Origin: Paenibacillus xylanilyticus
GTDB taxonomy: Bacteria > Bacillota > Bacilli > Paenibacillales > Paenibacillaceae
DNA length: 64,000 nucleotides
Assembly: GCF_013359935.1 (NCBI RefSeq)
Contig: NZ_JABMCB010000202.1
Location: 1-64,000 of the forward strand
Direction: 5' to 3'
This document shows positions 42,079-51,636 of the stretch, piece after piece (within the stretch, counting starts at the first letter, position 1; each line of letters starts with the position of its first letter). Under the pieces are notes generated by a model, which saw nothing but the letters and a program-made list of their open reading frames with translations, searched no databases and was not told the origin of the DNA. The position numbers were made by a program, and so were the translations under genes.

Positions 42079-44823
42079 TTGTCGAAGAAGAGAAGATTTA
42101 CGATACGCTCCAAAATTCTGTTGGGCTATCTTGTGGTTGTACTGTTATTCGGTGCTGCCTTGCTCGTTTTATCGGCTCAAATTAATGAATTGCAAAAAGA
42201 AAATGATTTTATAAGCCACCACGACCTGGAAGTGCATAATCTGACCAATGCCATTGAGAAAGATGTTCTCGACATGGAAACCGGACAGCGAGGATTCATG
42301 CTTACAGGAAAAGACAGTTACCTCGATCCCTATAATCAAGCACTTTCGGAGTGGAATTCGAATTATGATCAGCTGTACGGGTTGATTAGTGATAATCCCT
42401 CCCAGCAACAGAGTTTGCAAACGATTAAAACCCATATTACACGCTGGATTGAAATTGCAGGCGAACCTTCTATTGAATTGAAGAGACAAGGTGATCAGGA
42501 AAAGGTGGTTGCGTTTTTTCAATCCGATCCCGGTAAAAATGAAATCGATCTACTTCGGGCTCAACTTTCAAGTTTCCGCAATACAGAGATTGCCTTAACG
42601 GAAGCCCGTGTAAATAGTCTTGCTGAACGCAGCTCCACGCTGCTTACGATCATGTACACCTTATGGACTGCGATTGCCGCATTCTCCATTGGAGCAGCTA
42701 TTATGGTTTCCGGTAATATTGTCAAAACACTACGGGAAGTCAAACAAACCATCAGCGATATTTCCAAGGGTGGCAACCTGACAGAGCGGATTCATGTGCG
42801 AACACAGGATGAAGTGGGTGACCTTGGTCGTGAGACCAACCTATTGCTGGATAAGGTGCAGGAACAGAATCGGGTGAAGGATCAGATTACTAGTATCGCC
42901 ACTCTCTTGCAGAATCCCAACAATCTTGAGGGACTGTCACGCCTGTTCCTGAATCAGCTTGCCATCCTGCTGGAAGTTCCGTACGGTGTTCTTTACTATT
43001 GGAAAGATAATCGGCTGCTGCGTGTAGCTGCGTATGCGGCAGACGGAGAAAAAGAGCGATCTCTTGGCAAAGTTTCCCTCGCTCCAGGCGAGGGACTCGT
43101 AGGTCAAAGCGCAGTAGAAAAACGGATAATGCGCATGAACGATTTGCCGCAGAACTATATCCGAATCTCTTCCGGGTTGGGCCATGCATCTGCAACATCG
43201 TTGACAGTGGTACCTGTTATCTTCGAGGGCCGAACCATAGCGGTGGTTGAGCTCGCTTCATTAAAACCTTTACAGGAGAATGAACTGGAACAGCTTAAGG
43301 AACTAATCGAGATATTCGGTGTTTCCCTTCATTCGACGGCAACACGTATGGAATTACAGCAGTTATATGATGAATCCCAGGTCCTGAACGAAGAGCTGCA
43401 GGCTCAGTCCGAGAAACTTCAAGCACAGACTGAAGAGATGCTGTCACAGACAGAGGAACTGCAAATGCAGACGGAAGAACTGCATATGTTAAACGAGCGT
43501 CTGGAAGTGCAAAAAAAAGCAGCTGAAACGTCTGCCAGCGAGCTTGCCAATGTGGCAGATCAGCTGCGAACCAGTTCGGGGTACAAATCCGAATTTTTGG
43601 CTAACATGTCTCATGAACTTCGTACTCCGCTTAATAGTATGTTAATCCTGTCGGAGATTCTTGCCGAGAACAAACATCAGCACTTGAGTAGTGAAGAGCA
43701 AAAATATGCATCTGTTATTCATACATCCGGTAAAGATCTGCTTAATCTCATCAATGATATTCTCGATTTGTCCAAAGTGGAAGCCGGAGAGATGGACATT
43801 GATCTGGACGATGTTTATCTCAACGTGCTGCCAGAAATGATGAATCAGTATTTTCTGAAAACTGCCGAGCAGAAAGGAATCGACTTCCGTATCCAGATGC
43901 AAGGCGATTTGCCGGAATCTATTGTGACGGATGAGATGCGCTTGCATCAGATTTTAAGAAATCTGCTCTCGAATGCATTCAAATTCACGCATGAGGGTGA
44001 AGTAGCCTTGACCATCTCCAGAATGAATCTGGCAGGCTCTGAAGCAGGGGCAGCGGAAACGGATGTGATTGCATTCTCGGTTAGTGATACAGGGATCGGT
44101 ATCCCGGACGATAAGCTGTTACAGATCTTTGATGCATTCAAGCAGGCTGATGGAGCTACTGCACGCAAATACGGCGGAACGGGGCTGGGACTTTCCATCT
44201 CACAATCGCTTGCGGCGCTGCTGGGAGGTTCCATATCTGCGACTAGCCTTGAAGGGCAGGGAAGCGTATTTACCCTGTTCTTGCCATTGAAACGGGAGGA
44301 GCCCGAAACGGCGAGCGCTTCAAGACTGTTTTTGAACGAGGTAGCTACAACAACACCTGCAGCAATGAAGGCCTCTTTTTCAAACTCATCGCAAGATGAC
44401 ATTTTACTTACCCCTCTGGAAGAATCGTTGTTGAATGGCCGTCAAGTTCTCGTCGTGGACGATGATATCCGCAATGTGTATGCACTCGCCAATGCACTTG
44501 AACAGTATGGCATGCAGGTCATTACTGCACAGAATGGGTATGAATGTCTGGAGATGCTGGAACGCGGGGAAGCCAATCCCCATATCATTTTGATGGATAT
44601 TATGATGCCTGAATTGGATGGTTACGAAACCACGCGTCAGATTCGGCAACGATTGAATCTTACGCAGCTGCCGATCATCGCATTAACGGCCAAAGCCATG
44701 AAAGAAGATCGTGATAAATGTATCGCGGCAGGAGCCTCGGACTATATTAGCAAGCCGCTAAATATCAAAGAGGTATTATCCCGGATGAAGTTATGGCTAA
44801 GTCCGGAAACACTTGAAATATGA
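42079..44823 (+). CDS. Hybrid sensor histidine kinase with CHASE3, HAMP, GAF and receiver domains
   Basis: A 914-residue membrane kinase. In order: a membrane segment (about 10-30), a CHASE3-like extracytoplasmic sensor ('M-E-T-G-Q-R-G-F-M-L-T-G'), a second membrane segment, HAMP, GAF and a Gln/Glu-rich coiled coil (about 435-480). Next come HisKA with His512 in ANMSHELRTPLN, an HATPase, and a receiver domain with Asp840 in ILMDIMMPELDG. The start is a TTG at 42079 with GGAGGT upstream. No partner response regulator lies beside it, so the built-in receiver may pass phosphate to another protein. Confidence 0.9.
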   Translation: MSKKRRFTIRSKILLGYLVVVLLFGAALLVLSAQINELQKENDFISHHDLEVHNLTNAIEKDVLDMETGQRGFMLTGKDSYLDPYNQALSEWNSNYDQLYGLISDNPSQQQSLQTIKTHITRWIEIAGEPSIELKRQGDQEKVVAFFQSDPGKNEIDLLRAQLSSFRNTEIALTEARVNSLAERSSTLLTIMYTLWTAIAAFSIGAAIMVSGNIVKTLREVKQTISDISKGGNLTERIHVRTQDEVGDLGRETNLLLDKVQEQNRVKDQITSIATLLQNPNNLEGLSRLFLNQLAILLEVPYGVLYYWKDNRLLRVAAYAADGEKERSLGKVSLAPGEGLVGQSAVEKRIMRMNDLPQNYIRISSGLGHASATSLTVVPVIFEGRTIAVVELASLKPLQENELEQLKELIEIFGVSLHSTATRMELQQLYDESQVLNEELQAQSEKLQAQTEEMLSQTEELQMQTEELHMLNERLEVQKKAAETSASELANVADQLRTSSGYKSEFLANMSHELRTPLNSMLILSEILAENKHQHLSSEEQKYASVIHTSGKDLLNLINDILDLSKVEAGEMDIDLDDVYLNVLPEMMNQYFLKTAEQKGIDFRIQMQGDLPESIVTDEMRLHQILRNLLSNAFKFTHEGEVALTISRMNLAGSEAGAAETDVIAFSVSDTGIGIPDDKLLQIFDAFKQADGATARKYGGTGLGLSISQSLAALLGGSISATSLEGQGSVFTLFLPLKREEPETASASRLFLNEVATTTPAAMKASFSNSSQDDILLTPLEESLLNGRQVLVVDDDIRNVYALANALEQYGMQVITAQNGYECLEMLERGEANPHIILMDIMMPELDGYETTRQIRQRLNLTQLPIIALTAKAMKEDRDKCIAAGASDYISKPLNIKEVLSRMKLWLSPETLEI

Positions 44824-44863
44824 ACTAGATATTCGTAAATCGAGCATTCCAAAATGAAAATTT

Positions 44864-44922
44864 AAAACCTATGACAGGTTGCAGAGCCAAGGCTGCGATG
44901 TTGTCATGGGTTTTATTTTTTT
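44864..44922 (+). terminator. Terminator of the hybrid kinase gene
   Basis: AAAACCTATGACA (44864-44876) pairs with TGTCATGGGTTTT (44902-44914, one G-U), with an inner GCAG/CTGC stem, and is followed by ATTTTTTTC. Confidence 0.85.
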
Positions 44923-45079
44923 CTCATGTAAGCTATGAAATTAAAAATGATGTTATAATACTTAACAAATCATACGGTTTTCTCAAAATGGAAAGCATGA
45001 AATCGCAAATTTGAGCTTGTTTTTCCATGATAAGAGTATAATGTAACATCATTAGTTATATATATGGGAGGTAGTGTCC

Positions 45080-46687
45080 ATGCAACTTACGGTTAAAGAG
45101 GCTTTACAGGTATACCCGTTGTCCGAGGCCAGACTGGTTGCCGGCGGGGAAGGGACTTCACGGATGATGAAATCCGTTAATGTCATGGACGCTCCAGATA
45201 TAGCGGATTGGATCAAATCCGGAGAATTGTTATTCACAACCGCTTTTATCATGAAAGACAATGAGACAGATGCACTGCGTTTAATGCGCCGCCTGAATGA
45301 CCGCGGCTGTGCTGGACTCGGTATTAAGCTTGGGCGTTTCTGGCAGTCCATTCCGCAAGGGATTATTGAGGAAGCGGATCGTCTGCGCCTGCCACTATTG
45401 GAACTCCCGTTTCAATTCACCTTTTCCGATCAGATGAATGCCTTGTTCAAAGCGGAACACGAACGCAGCCACAGGTTGCTCCATGAAGTCGTGCAAAAAC
45501 AGAAGAAACTGATGCAGTTTGCATTGCAACAGCAGCAGCATCGTAATGTATTTGCAGAGCTTGCGACCGTTTTAAATTACCCGCTGGCGGTCATTGGCTC
45601 TCGGGGGCATGTGCTCTATGGCAGCGAAGGCATTGCTGGTGATGCGTTGGCACAGGGCTGGCCATGGAAATCCGTCATGCATCGCGTGAAATGGAATCAG
45701 GGCAGTTGTCATCGTGTTCCGATCAAGCAAAATGATGAAGAATACGGGTTTCTGCTTGTGTTCACAGACTCGGCGCTCTCTCTTCGGGCGGAGGAAGAAT
45801 TATTCCAACAGGCTGCGGACGTACTGGCTTTTTATATGGATATGACGTATCGCGAACACATTAATCCGACCGTACAGGATGAGATGCGTACCCTGTTAAC
45901 CCAGTACCTCGATAACAAAATGACTGTAGAGGAATTGACCAGACTTAGTGAGAACAAAGGCGTTCACCTGTTCCAGGGTACGTATCAATGCGTACTCATT
46001 ACACTGGAACCTTCTGTTTTTGCCGAGGGAAAATTGTTGAAACAAATTCATCGGGAACTGCAATATAATCCACTCATGCAGTTTACGGCTTCACAGCATT
46101 TTCAGATGGAAGATGGGATCCTTTCCATATATACATGTCCGACCGGCCGAGACTATGGTGAAGAATTATCAAGTTTTCTATTGAGCCGCTTCGCGGATGT
46201 GTTATCTGCCCAGGAGGCAAGAGGGGCATCTGCTCCACGGTTCTGGATCAGTAAGATGAAGCATGAGCCCAAATCATTGCGCGAAGCTTATCAAGAGTGT
46301 CTGGATACCCGGCAATTGGCTCGTCGCTTCGGGATGAAAGACCGTGCACTGCAGTTCGAAATGCTGGAGTTCGCCTATGTGTTCCAACATGTCCCGGATA
46401 ACATTATGGAGAACTACTGCAATAAGGTACTGGAGCCCTTACTGGCCAGAGACGGTGACCCGAACCAGGTATTGATGAACACGCTGGAATCATTTATTGA
46501 GAATGACGGACTTATCAATGAAGCTGCCAAGCAGCTGTTCGTACACCGAAATACCATTACCTACCGGATGGAGAAAATCGGAAGCCTGCTTCAGATGGAC
46601 TTCAAGAAAACGAATGACCTGCTAAAATTAAAACTGGTATTTACGTTCCGCAAGTTTGGTCGTGATAAAACAACAGCACGAGCATAA
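45080..46687 (+). CDS. pucR: PucR-family regulator of the purine catabolism cluster
   Basis: A 535-residue PucR-family regulator. The N-terminal PucR domain (about 1-125) begins 'L-T-V-K-E-A-L-Q' and includes 'W-I-K-S-G-E-L-L-F-T-T'. A CdaR-type middle region follows, then a C-terminal helix-turn-helix (about 485-505, AAKQLFVHRNTITYRME). In B. subtilis PucR activates the puc genes, with allantoin-type intermediates as signals. The start at 45080 has GGGAGG upstream. A terminator separates it from pucL, so it is transcribed on its own. Confidence 0.9.
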   Translation: MQLTVKEALQVYPLSEARLVAGGEGTSRMMKSVNVMDAPDIADWIKSGELLFTTAFIMKDNETDALRLMRRLNDRGCAGLGIKLGRFWQSIPQGIIEEADRLRLPLLELPFQFTFSDQMNALFKAEHERSHRLLHEVVQKQKKLMQFALQQQQHRNVFAELATVLNYPLAVIGSRGHVLYGSEGIAGDALAQGWPWKSVMHRVKWNQGSCHRVPIKQNDEEYGFLLVFTDSALSLRAEEELFQQAADVLAFYMDMTYREHINPTVQDEMRTLLTQYLDNKMTVEELTRLSENKGVHLFQGTYQCVLITLEPSVFAEGKLLKQIHRELQYNPLMQFTASQHFQMEDGILSIYTCPTGRDYGEELSSFLLSRFADVLSAQEARGASAPRFWISKMKHEPKSLREAYQECLDTRQLARRFGMKDRALQFEMLEFAYVFQHVPDNIMENYCNKVLEPLLARDGDPNQVLMNTLESFIENDGLINEAAKQLFVHRNTITYRMEKIGSLLQMDFKKTNDLLKLKLVFTFRKFGRDKTTARA

Positions 46688-46802
46688 GCAGCTGCTATGC
46701 AATAACTAAATGATGGCTAGGTCCAGATGAAGTGTTTCAAGGCGGAAGCCATGCAAGAATAATGGTTTTGTACATCATTACAATAACACCAATATAGGAG
46801 CA

Positions 46803-46843
46803 AAAGACTGTGCTTCCCTTACAGGATGTACGGTCTTTTTTTA
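46803..46843 (+). terminator. Terminator between pucR and pucL
   Basis: AAAGACTGTGC (46803-46813) pairs with GTACGGTCTTT (46828-46838, two G-U pairs), followed by T residues. The rest of 46688-47000 should hold the pucL promoter, but I could not point to a convincing one. Confidence 0.75.
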
Positions 46844-47000
46844 GGTTTTATGACATAGAAACCCTAAATCCCGTGCACAGATAACAAATCCCTATTGTGA
46901 TGTTATGTTATATTACAAAATTGCGTAAATATTGTTGCTGCATCCTATCTTGAACCTTAAAATGAAAAACATCAATCTACAGAAGACCGGAGGTTCTAAC

Positions 47001-48506
47001 ATGAGCGATCTCATTAAACTCGTTAACAGCTGGTCTGTCACGCAGTTCGTGCATACCTTTGGTGGATTATTTGAGGAATCACCGTGGGTGGCGGAACGTT
47101 CCTGGACTTTGCGACCCTTTGATTCAATGGAACACATGATAAATGTAATGAAAAATGTAGTCGAAACATCCGAAGACAAGGTCATACTGCAGCTGCTTCG
47201 CAACCATCCCGATCTTGGAGCAAGGATTAGCATGAGCAGCAATTCCGTACAGGAACAAGCCGGCGCTGGACTTGATTCGCTCTCCCCGGAGATGTATAGC
47301 GAACTAAGCCAATTAAACAAGGAATATACAAGCCGATTCGGCTTTCCGTTTATATTAGCGGTGAAAGGTCATACCGCTCATTCCATACTCGAGTCCATGC
47401 GTCAGCGTAACGGGCGAGGCAGGGAAGAAGAATTTCAGACGGCTCTGAAGGAAGTATTCAAGATTGCATCCATTCGTCTGGAACAGTGGCTTGCACAAAT
47501 TGGCCATGAACATGAATTGGTGGCGAAGACTGCTGCAATGCCGAAACGAACCATGTATTACGGCAAAGGGGATGTATGGTTGTACCGATCCTACGCCAAA
47601 CCCCTGACCGGCATCAGTCCGATTCCGGAATCCCCTTTTACCGGGCGAAGCAACATTCTGTTTGGCATGAACATAAAGGTAGCTGTGCAGGGAGATGAAT
47701 TTTTGCCTTCTTTTACGGAAGGAGATAATTCTCTTATCGTTGCCACGGACTCCATGAAGAACTTTATTCTCAAACACGCTGCGAGCTACACGGGGGCTAC
47801 AGTTGAGGGTTTTCTAGCTTACGTCAGTCAGCGGTTGCTCGAGACGTATTCTCAAATGACGAAGGTACAGATGACGGCAGATCAGATTCCTTTTGCAGAT
47901 GTTCCCATCGGGGTTGATGGAAGTTATCGATCGAGTGCGCTGGTATTCCGGTATTCCCAGAATGATCGGGCCACAGCCGCAATAGAGGCAGAACGAAATG
48001 GTCAACAAATTGAATGGAGTAATCATTTCAGTGGTGTGGCCGATCTTCGATTGATCAAGGTCAAGGGCAGTGAATTTTCCGGATTTGTCCGGGACGAATA
48101 TACAACGTTGCCTGAGGCGATGGATCGTCCGTTGTTCATTTTCCTGGATATCAACTGGCGATACGACGATCCCAAAGATGGAATGGATGATTCCCGTGGA
48201 CGTTACGTGGCTGCTGAGCAGGTAAGTGATGTAGCTGCTGCTGTTTTCCATGAATGCCGTTCTGCATCCATTCAACACCTGCTGTATCATATTGGACTTC
48301 GTCTGTTGAAGCGGTTCGGGCAACTGAGTGAAGTCTCCTTTGAATCCAATAATCGAACTTGGGATACGGTGCTTGAGGAAGTGAAGGAAGGAGACGGCAA
48401 GGTGTATACCGAGCCCAGACCGCCTTATGGCTTCCAGGGTTTCTCAATGACAAGGAATGATCTCGAATCAGCGGGCGATGGCTCCAAGAGAGAGGGTGGA
48501 TTATAA
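47001..48506 (+). CDS. pucL: Bifunctional OHCU decarboxylase / urate oxidase
   Basis: A 501-residue two-domain enzyme. The N-terminal part (about 1-165) is an OHCU decarboxylase, with His69-Pro-Asp71 in the diagnostic RNHPDLGAR. The C-terminal part (about 180-495) is a uricase. Urate oxidase makes 5-hydroxyisourate, PucM hydrolyses it, and the decarboxylase half completes (S)-allantoin formation. B. subtilis PucL has the same fusion and similar length (494). The ATG at 47001 has CGGAGG upstream, and 46962 is an alternative. Its stop shares a base with the start of pucM. Confidence 0.95.
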   Translation: MSDLIKLVNSWSVTQFVHTFGGLFEESPWVAERSWTLRPFDSMEHMINVMKNVVETSEDKVILQLLRNHPDLGARISMSSNSVQEQAGAGLDSLSPEMYSELSQLNKEYTSRFGFPFILAVKGHTAHSILESMRQRNGRGREEEFQTALKEVFKIASIRLEQWLAQIGHEHELVAKTAAMPKRTMYYGKGDVWLYRSYAKPLTGISPIPESPFTGRSNILFGMNIKVAVQGDEFLPSFTEGDNSLIVATDSMKNFILKHAASYTGATVEGFLAYVSQRLLETYSQMTKVQMTADQIPFADVPIGVDGSYRSSALVFRYSQNDRATAAIEAERNGQQIEWSNHFSGVADLRLIKVKGSEFSGFVRDEYTTLPEAMDRPLFIFLDINWRYDDPKDGMDDSRGRYVAAEQVSDVAAAVFHECRSASIQHLLYHIGLRLLKRFGQLSEVSFESNNRTWDTVLEEVKEGDGKVYTEPRPPYGFQGFSMTRNDLESAGDGSKREGGL

Positions 48507-48883
48507 TGCCGACAGCAGGAGGACGGATAACAACGCATGTGCTGGACACATCCAAGGGAGTTCCGGCTGCAGGGGTTCGAGTTGAGCTGTATGTTTTGCA
48601 CAAGGATGAAGAGAAGGAGTTCAAGGTGAAAGTGGCTGAATCGGTGACCAACGGCGATGGACGTCTGGACGTACCGTTGCTGGATGCAGGCAAGCTGGAG
48701 CAGGCCGTGTATGAGCTTCATTTCGATGTTGAGGATTATTATGCACAGCGTTCATTCGAAGAGTTAGGGCAGGCACTATGGACGGTTGTACCGATTCGTT
48801 TTGCCGTATCCGATGCAGCGAGCCATTATCATATTCCTTTATTGATCGCTCCAGGAGGTTACAGTACATATCGGGGGAGCTGA
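48506..48883 (+). CDS. pucM: 5-hydroxyisourate hydrolase
   Basis: A 125-residue transthyretin-like enzyme that turns 5-hydroxyisourate into OHCU. Conserved His11 is in 'T-T-H-V-L-D', and the C-terminal signature 'Y-H-I-P-L-L-I-A-P-G-G-Y-S-T-Y-R-G-S' is complete. It overlaps pucL (TAATG), which makes the intermediate it uses and handles its product. Confidence 0.95.
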   Translation: MPTAGGRITTHVLDTSKGVPAAGVRVELYVLHKDEEKEFKVKVAESVTNGDGRLDVPLLDAGKLEQAVYELHFDVEDYYAQRSFEELGQALWTVVPIRFAVSDAASHYHIPLLIAPGGYSTYRGS

Positions 48884-48925
48884 AGAAATTCGAACGTTGG
48901 TTCTGACGCAGGGGAGGGCATCCAA

Positions 48926-50332
48926 ATGACAAAGTATGATTCAATCATCCGGGGGGCCCGGGTCGTGTTAAGAGATCATGTTGATGAACTGGATATCGGT
49001 ATTACAAATGGGAAAATAACGGCTCTGTCAGCGGATCTGAAGGCGGATGATGGAACTGAAATCATAGAAGCAGCTGGTTTGACGGCGATGCCTGGTGTCG
49101 TGGATATTCATGTTCATTTCAATGAACCGGGACTGGCAAGCTGGGAGGGATTCCGCGCCGGATCGGCTTCTCTCGCTGCGGGCGGAATTACAACCTATGT
49201 CGATATGCCGTTAAATGGAGTGCCTCCAACGACAAGCCCGGAAGCGTGGGATAAGAAAATGAAAGCAGCCAAAGGACAGTCCTATGTTGATTATGCATTT
49301 TGGGGAGGACTTGTTCCCGGTAATCGACAGCAGCTGACCCATTTAGCCCAGTCTGGTGCAGCTGGATTCAAGGCTTTTATGTCCGAGCCGGGCGGAGAAG
49401 GGGAAGACATTTTTGCGAGAGCCGATGACCATACCCTTTTGGACGGAATGCACGAAATTGCCAGGCTAAATCATGTACTCGCTCTTCATGCAGAAGACGA
49501 AGGAATGGTTGCAGAGCTTGGCGCAAGAAGTATTGCCGAGAGAAAGACCGGGCCAATGGATTATGTACAGTCCCGTCCGGCAAAAGCTGAGGTCTTGGCA
49601 GTGAGCAGGGCGCTTCAATACGGAGAACAGACCGGATGCCCATTGCATTTTGTGCATATCAGCACGAGAGAAGCATTGGAATTGATTGCAGAGGCCAAGC
49701 GACGTGGGCAGGATGTTACCTCGGAAACTTGCCCGCATTATCTGACACTCACGGACCAGGATGTTGTTCAATTGGGCGCTGTAGCGAAGTGTGCCCCACC
49801 ACTCCGGAGCCGTGCTGAACAGGAGAAGTTATGGGATGCACTGACATTGGGACTCATTGATGTCATTGCATCGGATCATTCTCCGTGCCCGCCCTCCATG
49901 AAACAGTCCAGTAACTTTTTCGAAATATGGGGCGGCATTTCCGGCGCGCAGAGCACATTGCTGATCATGCTGGATGAAGGATATCTTCGCCGACATATAA
50001 ACTTGCCTTTACTCGGAAGGGTTCTCGCTTTGCAGCCTGCCAGGAGGCTTGGGCTTGAGAGCAAAGGGGAAATTGCCATTGGCAAGGATGCGGATCTGGT
50101 GTTGATTGATTGGAATAAAAGCACCACATTGAAAACGGAAGACCTGCTGTATACCCACAAACAGAGTCCTTATGTTGGACGTACGTTTGCCTGCACCATT
50201 GAGGAAGTGTACTGCCGGGGCTTCCGAGTGTACGGTGCAGAAGCAGGGTTGTCCCATGAACCTGCAGGACAGTTTATTGCTGCTGGGTCATATGGAACGA
50301 TTGGCATGCGCGGAACGGAGGGAGCATCATGA
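48926..50332 (+). CDS. pucH: Allantoinase
   Basis: A 468-residue amidohydrolase that opens allantoin to allantoate. Two-metal residues are visible: HVH in 'V-V-D-I-H-V-H-F-N-E-P-G', the carbamylated Lys in 'A-A-G-F-K-A-F-M-S', later His in 'L-A-L-H-A-E' and 'H-F-V-H-I-S', and Asp in 'I-A-S-D-H-S'. Dihydroorotases and dihydropyrimidinases are close relatives, but the setting between pucM and allantoate amidohydrolase fixes the role. GGGGAGGGC precedes the ATG, and its stop overlaps the next start (ATGA). AllB is the E. coli name. Confidence 0.93.
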   Translation: MTKYDSIIRGARVVLRDHVDELDIGITNGKITALSADLKADDGTEIIEAAGLTAMPGVVDIHVHFNEPGLASWEGFRAGSASLAAGGITTYVDMPLNGVPPTTSPEAWDKKMKAAKGQSYVDYAFWGGLVPGNRQQLTHLAQSGAAGFKAFMSEPGGEGEDIFARADDHTLLDGMHEIARLNHVLALHAEDEGMVAELGARSIAERKTGPMDYVQSRPAKAEVLAVSRALQYGEQTGCPLHFVHISTREALELIAEAKRRGQDVTSETCPHYLTLTDQDVVQLGAVAKCAPPLRSRAEQEKLWDALTLGLIDVIASDHSPCPPSMKQSSNFFEIWGGISGAQSTLLIMLDEGYLRRHINLPLLGRVLALQPARRLGLESKGEIAIGKDADLVLIDWNKSTTLKTEDLLYTHKQSPYVGRTFACTIEEVYCRGFRVYGAEAGLSHEPAGQFIAAGSYGTIGMRGTEGAS

Positions 50333-51630
50333 CAGAGTTTGGAATGTACCTGGCATCCGGTACGCAAGAGCCGATTGTTCCTTTGCCTCAATTGGCAGAA
50401 GTGAAACTGCAAACCATGCTGGATTGGCTGTCGACGTTTGGTGCTGATGCCAAGGGCGGGGTTACTCGCCTGCTGTACGACGAAGCCTGGTGTGAGGTGC
50501 AGCAAGCATTGGCTGCACGGATGCAGGAGAAGGGATTGATTCCCGAGTTCGACCAATCAGGCAATCTATATGGCACGCTAAAAGGTACAGATTCTGAAGA
50601 TGGTGGTGAACACCTCCCCATAGTGACCGGGTCACATATCGATTCTGTCGTGTACGGCGGCAAGTACGATGGAGCCTTGGGGGTAGCGGCAGGGGTACTC
50701 GCCCTGGAGTACTTGCAGCAGCAATTCGGCGCACCGAAACGAACGCTTCAAGTTGTATCGCTTTGCGAAGAGGAAGGAAGCCGGTTTCCATTTGCCTATT
50801 GGGGATCACGGAGTATAACGGGTGTCACCTCTCTTGAAGAGGTTCAACAATTGAGGGACATAAACGGGGTTTCATTTTCACAAGCGATTCGTGATGCTGG
50901 GTTCGGACCGGACAGCAGCTATAGACCGGCATCTCAAAAATACGGTGCATTTATCGAACTTCACATCGAACAAGGCCAGGTTCTTGAACGGCTAGGTCAT
51001 TCCATTGGCATTGTTTCCGATATTGTAGGACAAAAGCGATTTAGCATTACAGTCTGCGGTGAAGCGAATCATGCAGGAACTACACCCATGTCCTGGCGGA
51101 AGGATGCACTTGCAGGTGCAGCGGAGATGATCACGGCGGTTAGAAGGATTGCTATGGCAGCAGGAGAACCGCTCGTGGCAACCGTTGGGCGAATCACCGC
51201 TGAACCTGGTGTAGGAAATGTGGTTGCGGCGCGGGCCGTATTTTCTCTCGATATTCGTCATACTCGGCAGGGGAGCATAGACCGCTGCTGGCACGATATG
51301 CTCCAGGAGTTTAGCCGGATAGCATCAGAACTGCAGCTGGAGCTGAACTGGGAAGAGCATTTGTCGGTTACACCGATTCCAATGAACGAACAGATCACAT
51401 CGGACATTCAGAAGATCTGCGAGCAGGAACAATTGTCTTATATCCATATGCCAAGCGGGGCAGGGCACGATTCGCAAATTTTCCAGCCAGCTTGCCCGAC
51501 AGCCATGATCTTTGTACCAAGTCAGGCCGGAATTAGTCATAATCCACTTGAATATACAGCTGAGGAGGACTTGATGCGAGGTTTTCGGGTCCTGGTTCAG
51601 CTACTCTATAAATACGGTTACGGGAGTTGA
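50329..51630 (+). CDS. pucF: Allantoate amidohydrolase
   Basis: A 433-residue M20-family metalloenzyme that hydrolyses allantoate to ureidoglycine (or ureidoglycolate) with release of CO2 and ammonia. Metal ligands are visible in 'T-G-S-H-I-D-S-V', 'Y-D-G-A-L-G-V', 'C-E-E-E-G-S-R-F' and 'E-L-H-I-E-Q-G'. Related hydantoin and carbamoyl-amino acid hydrolases share these, but the operon decides. It overlaps the allantoinase gene by four bases and ends just before pucG. Confidence 0.93.
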   Translation: MTEFGMYLASGTQEPIVPLPQLAEVKLQTMLDWLSTFGADAKGGVTRLLYDEAWCEVQQALAARMQEKGLIPEFDQSGNLYGTLKGTDSEDGGEHLPIVTGSHIDSVVYGGKYDGALGVAAGVLALEYLQQQFGAPKRTLQVVSLCEEEGSRFPFAYWGSRSITGVTSLEEVQQLRDINGVSFSQAIRDAGFGPDSSYRPASQKYGAFIELHIEQGQVLERLGHSIGIVSDIVGQKRFSITVCGEANHAGTTPMSWRKDALAGAAEMITAVRRIAMAAGEPLVATVGRITAEPGVGNVVAARAVFSLDIRHTRQGSIDRCWHDMLQEFSRIASELQLELNWEEHLSVTPIPMNEQITSDIQKICEQEQLSYIHMPSGAGHDSQIFQPACPTAMIFVPSQAGISHNPLEYTAEEDLMRGFRVLVQLLYKYGYGS

Positions 51631-51636
51631 GTGAAC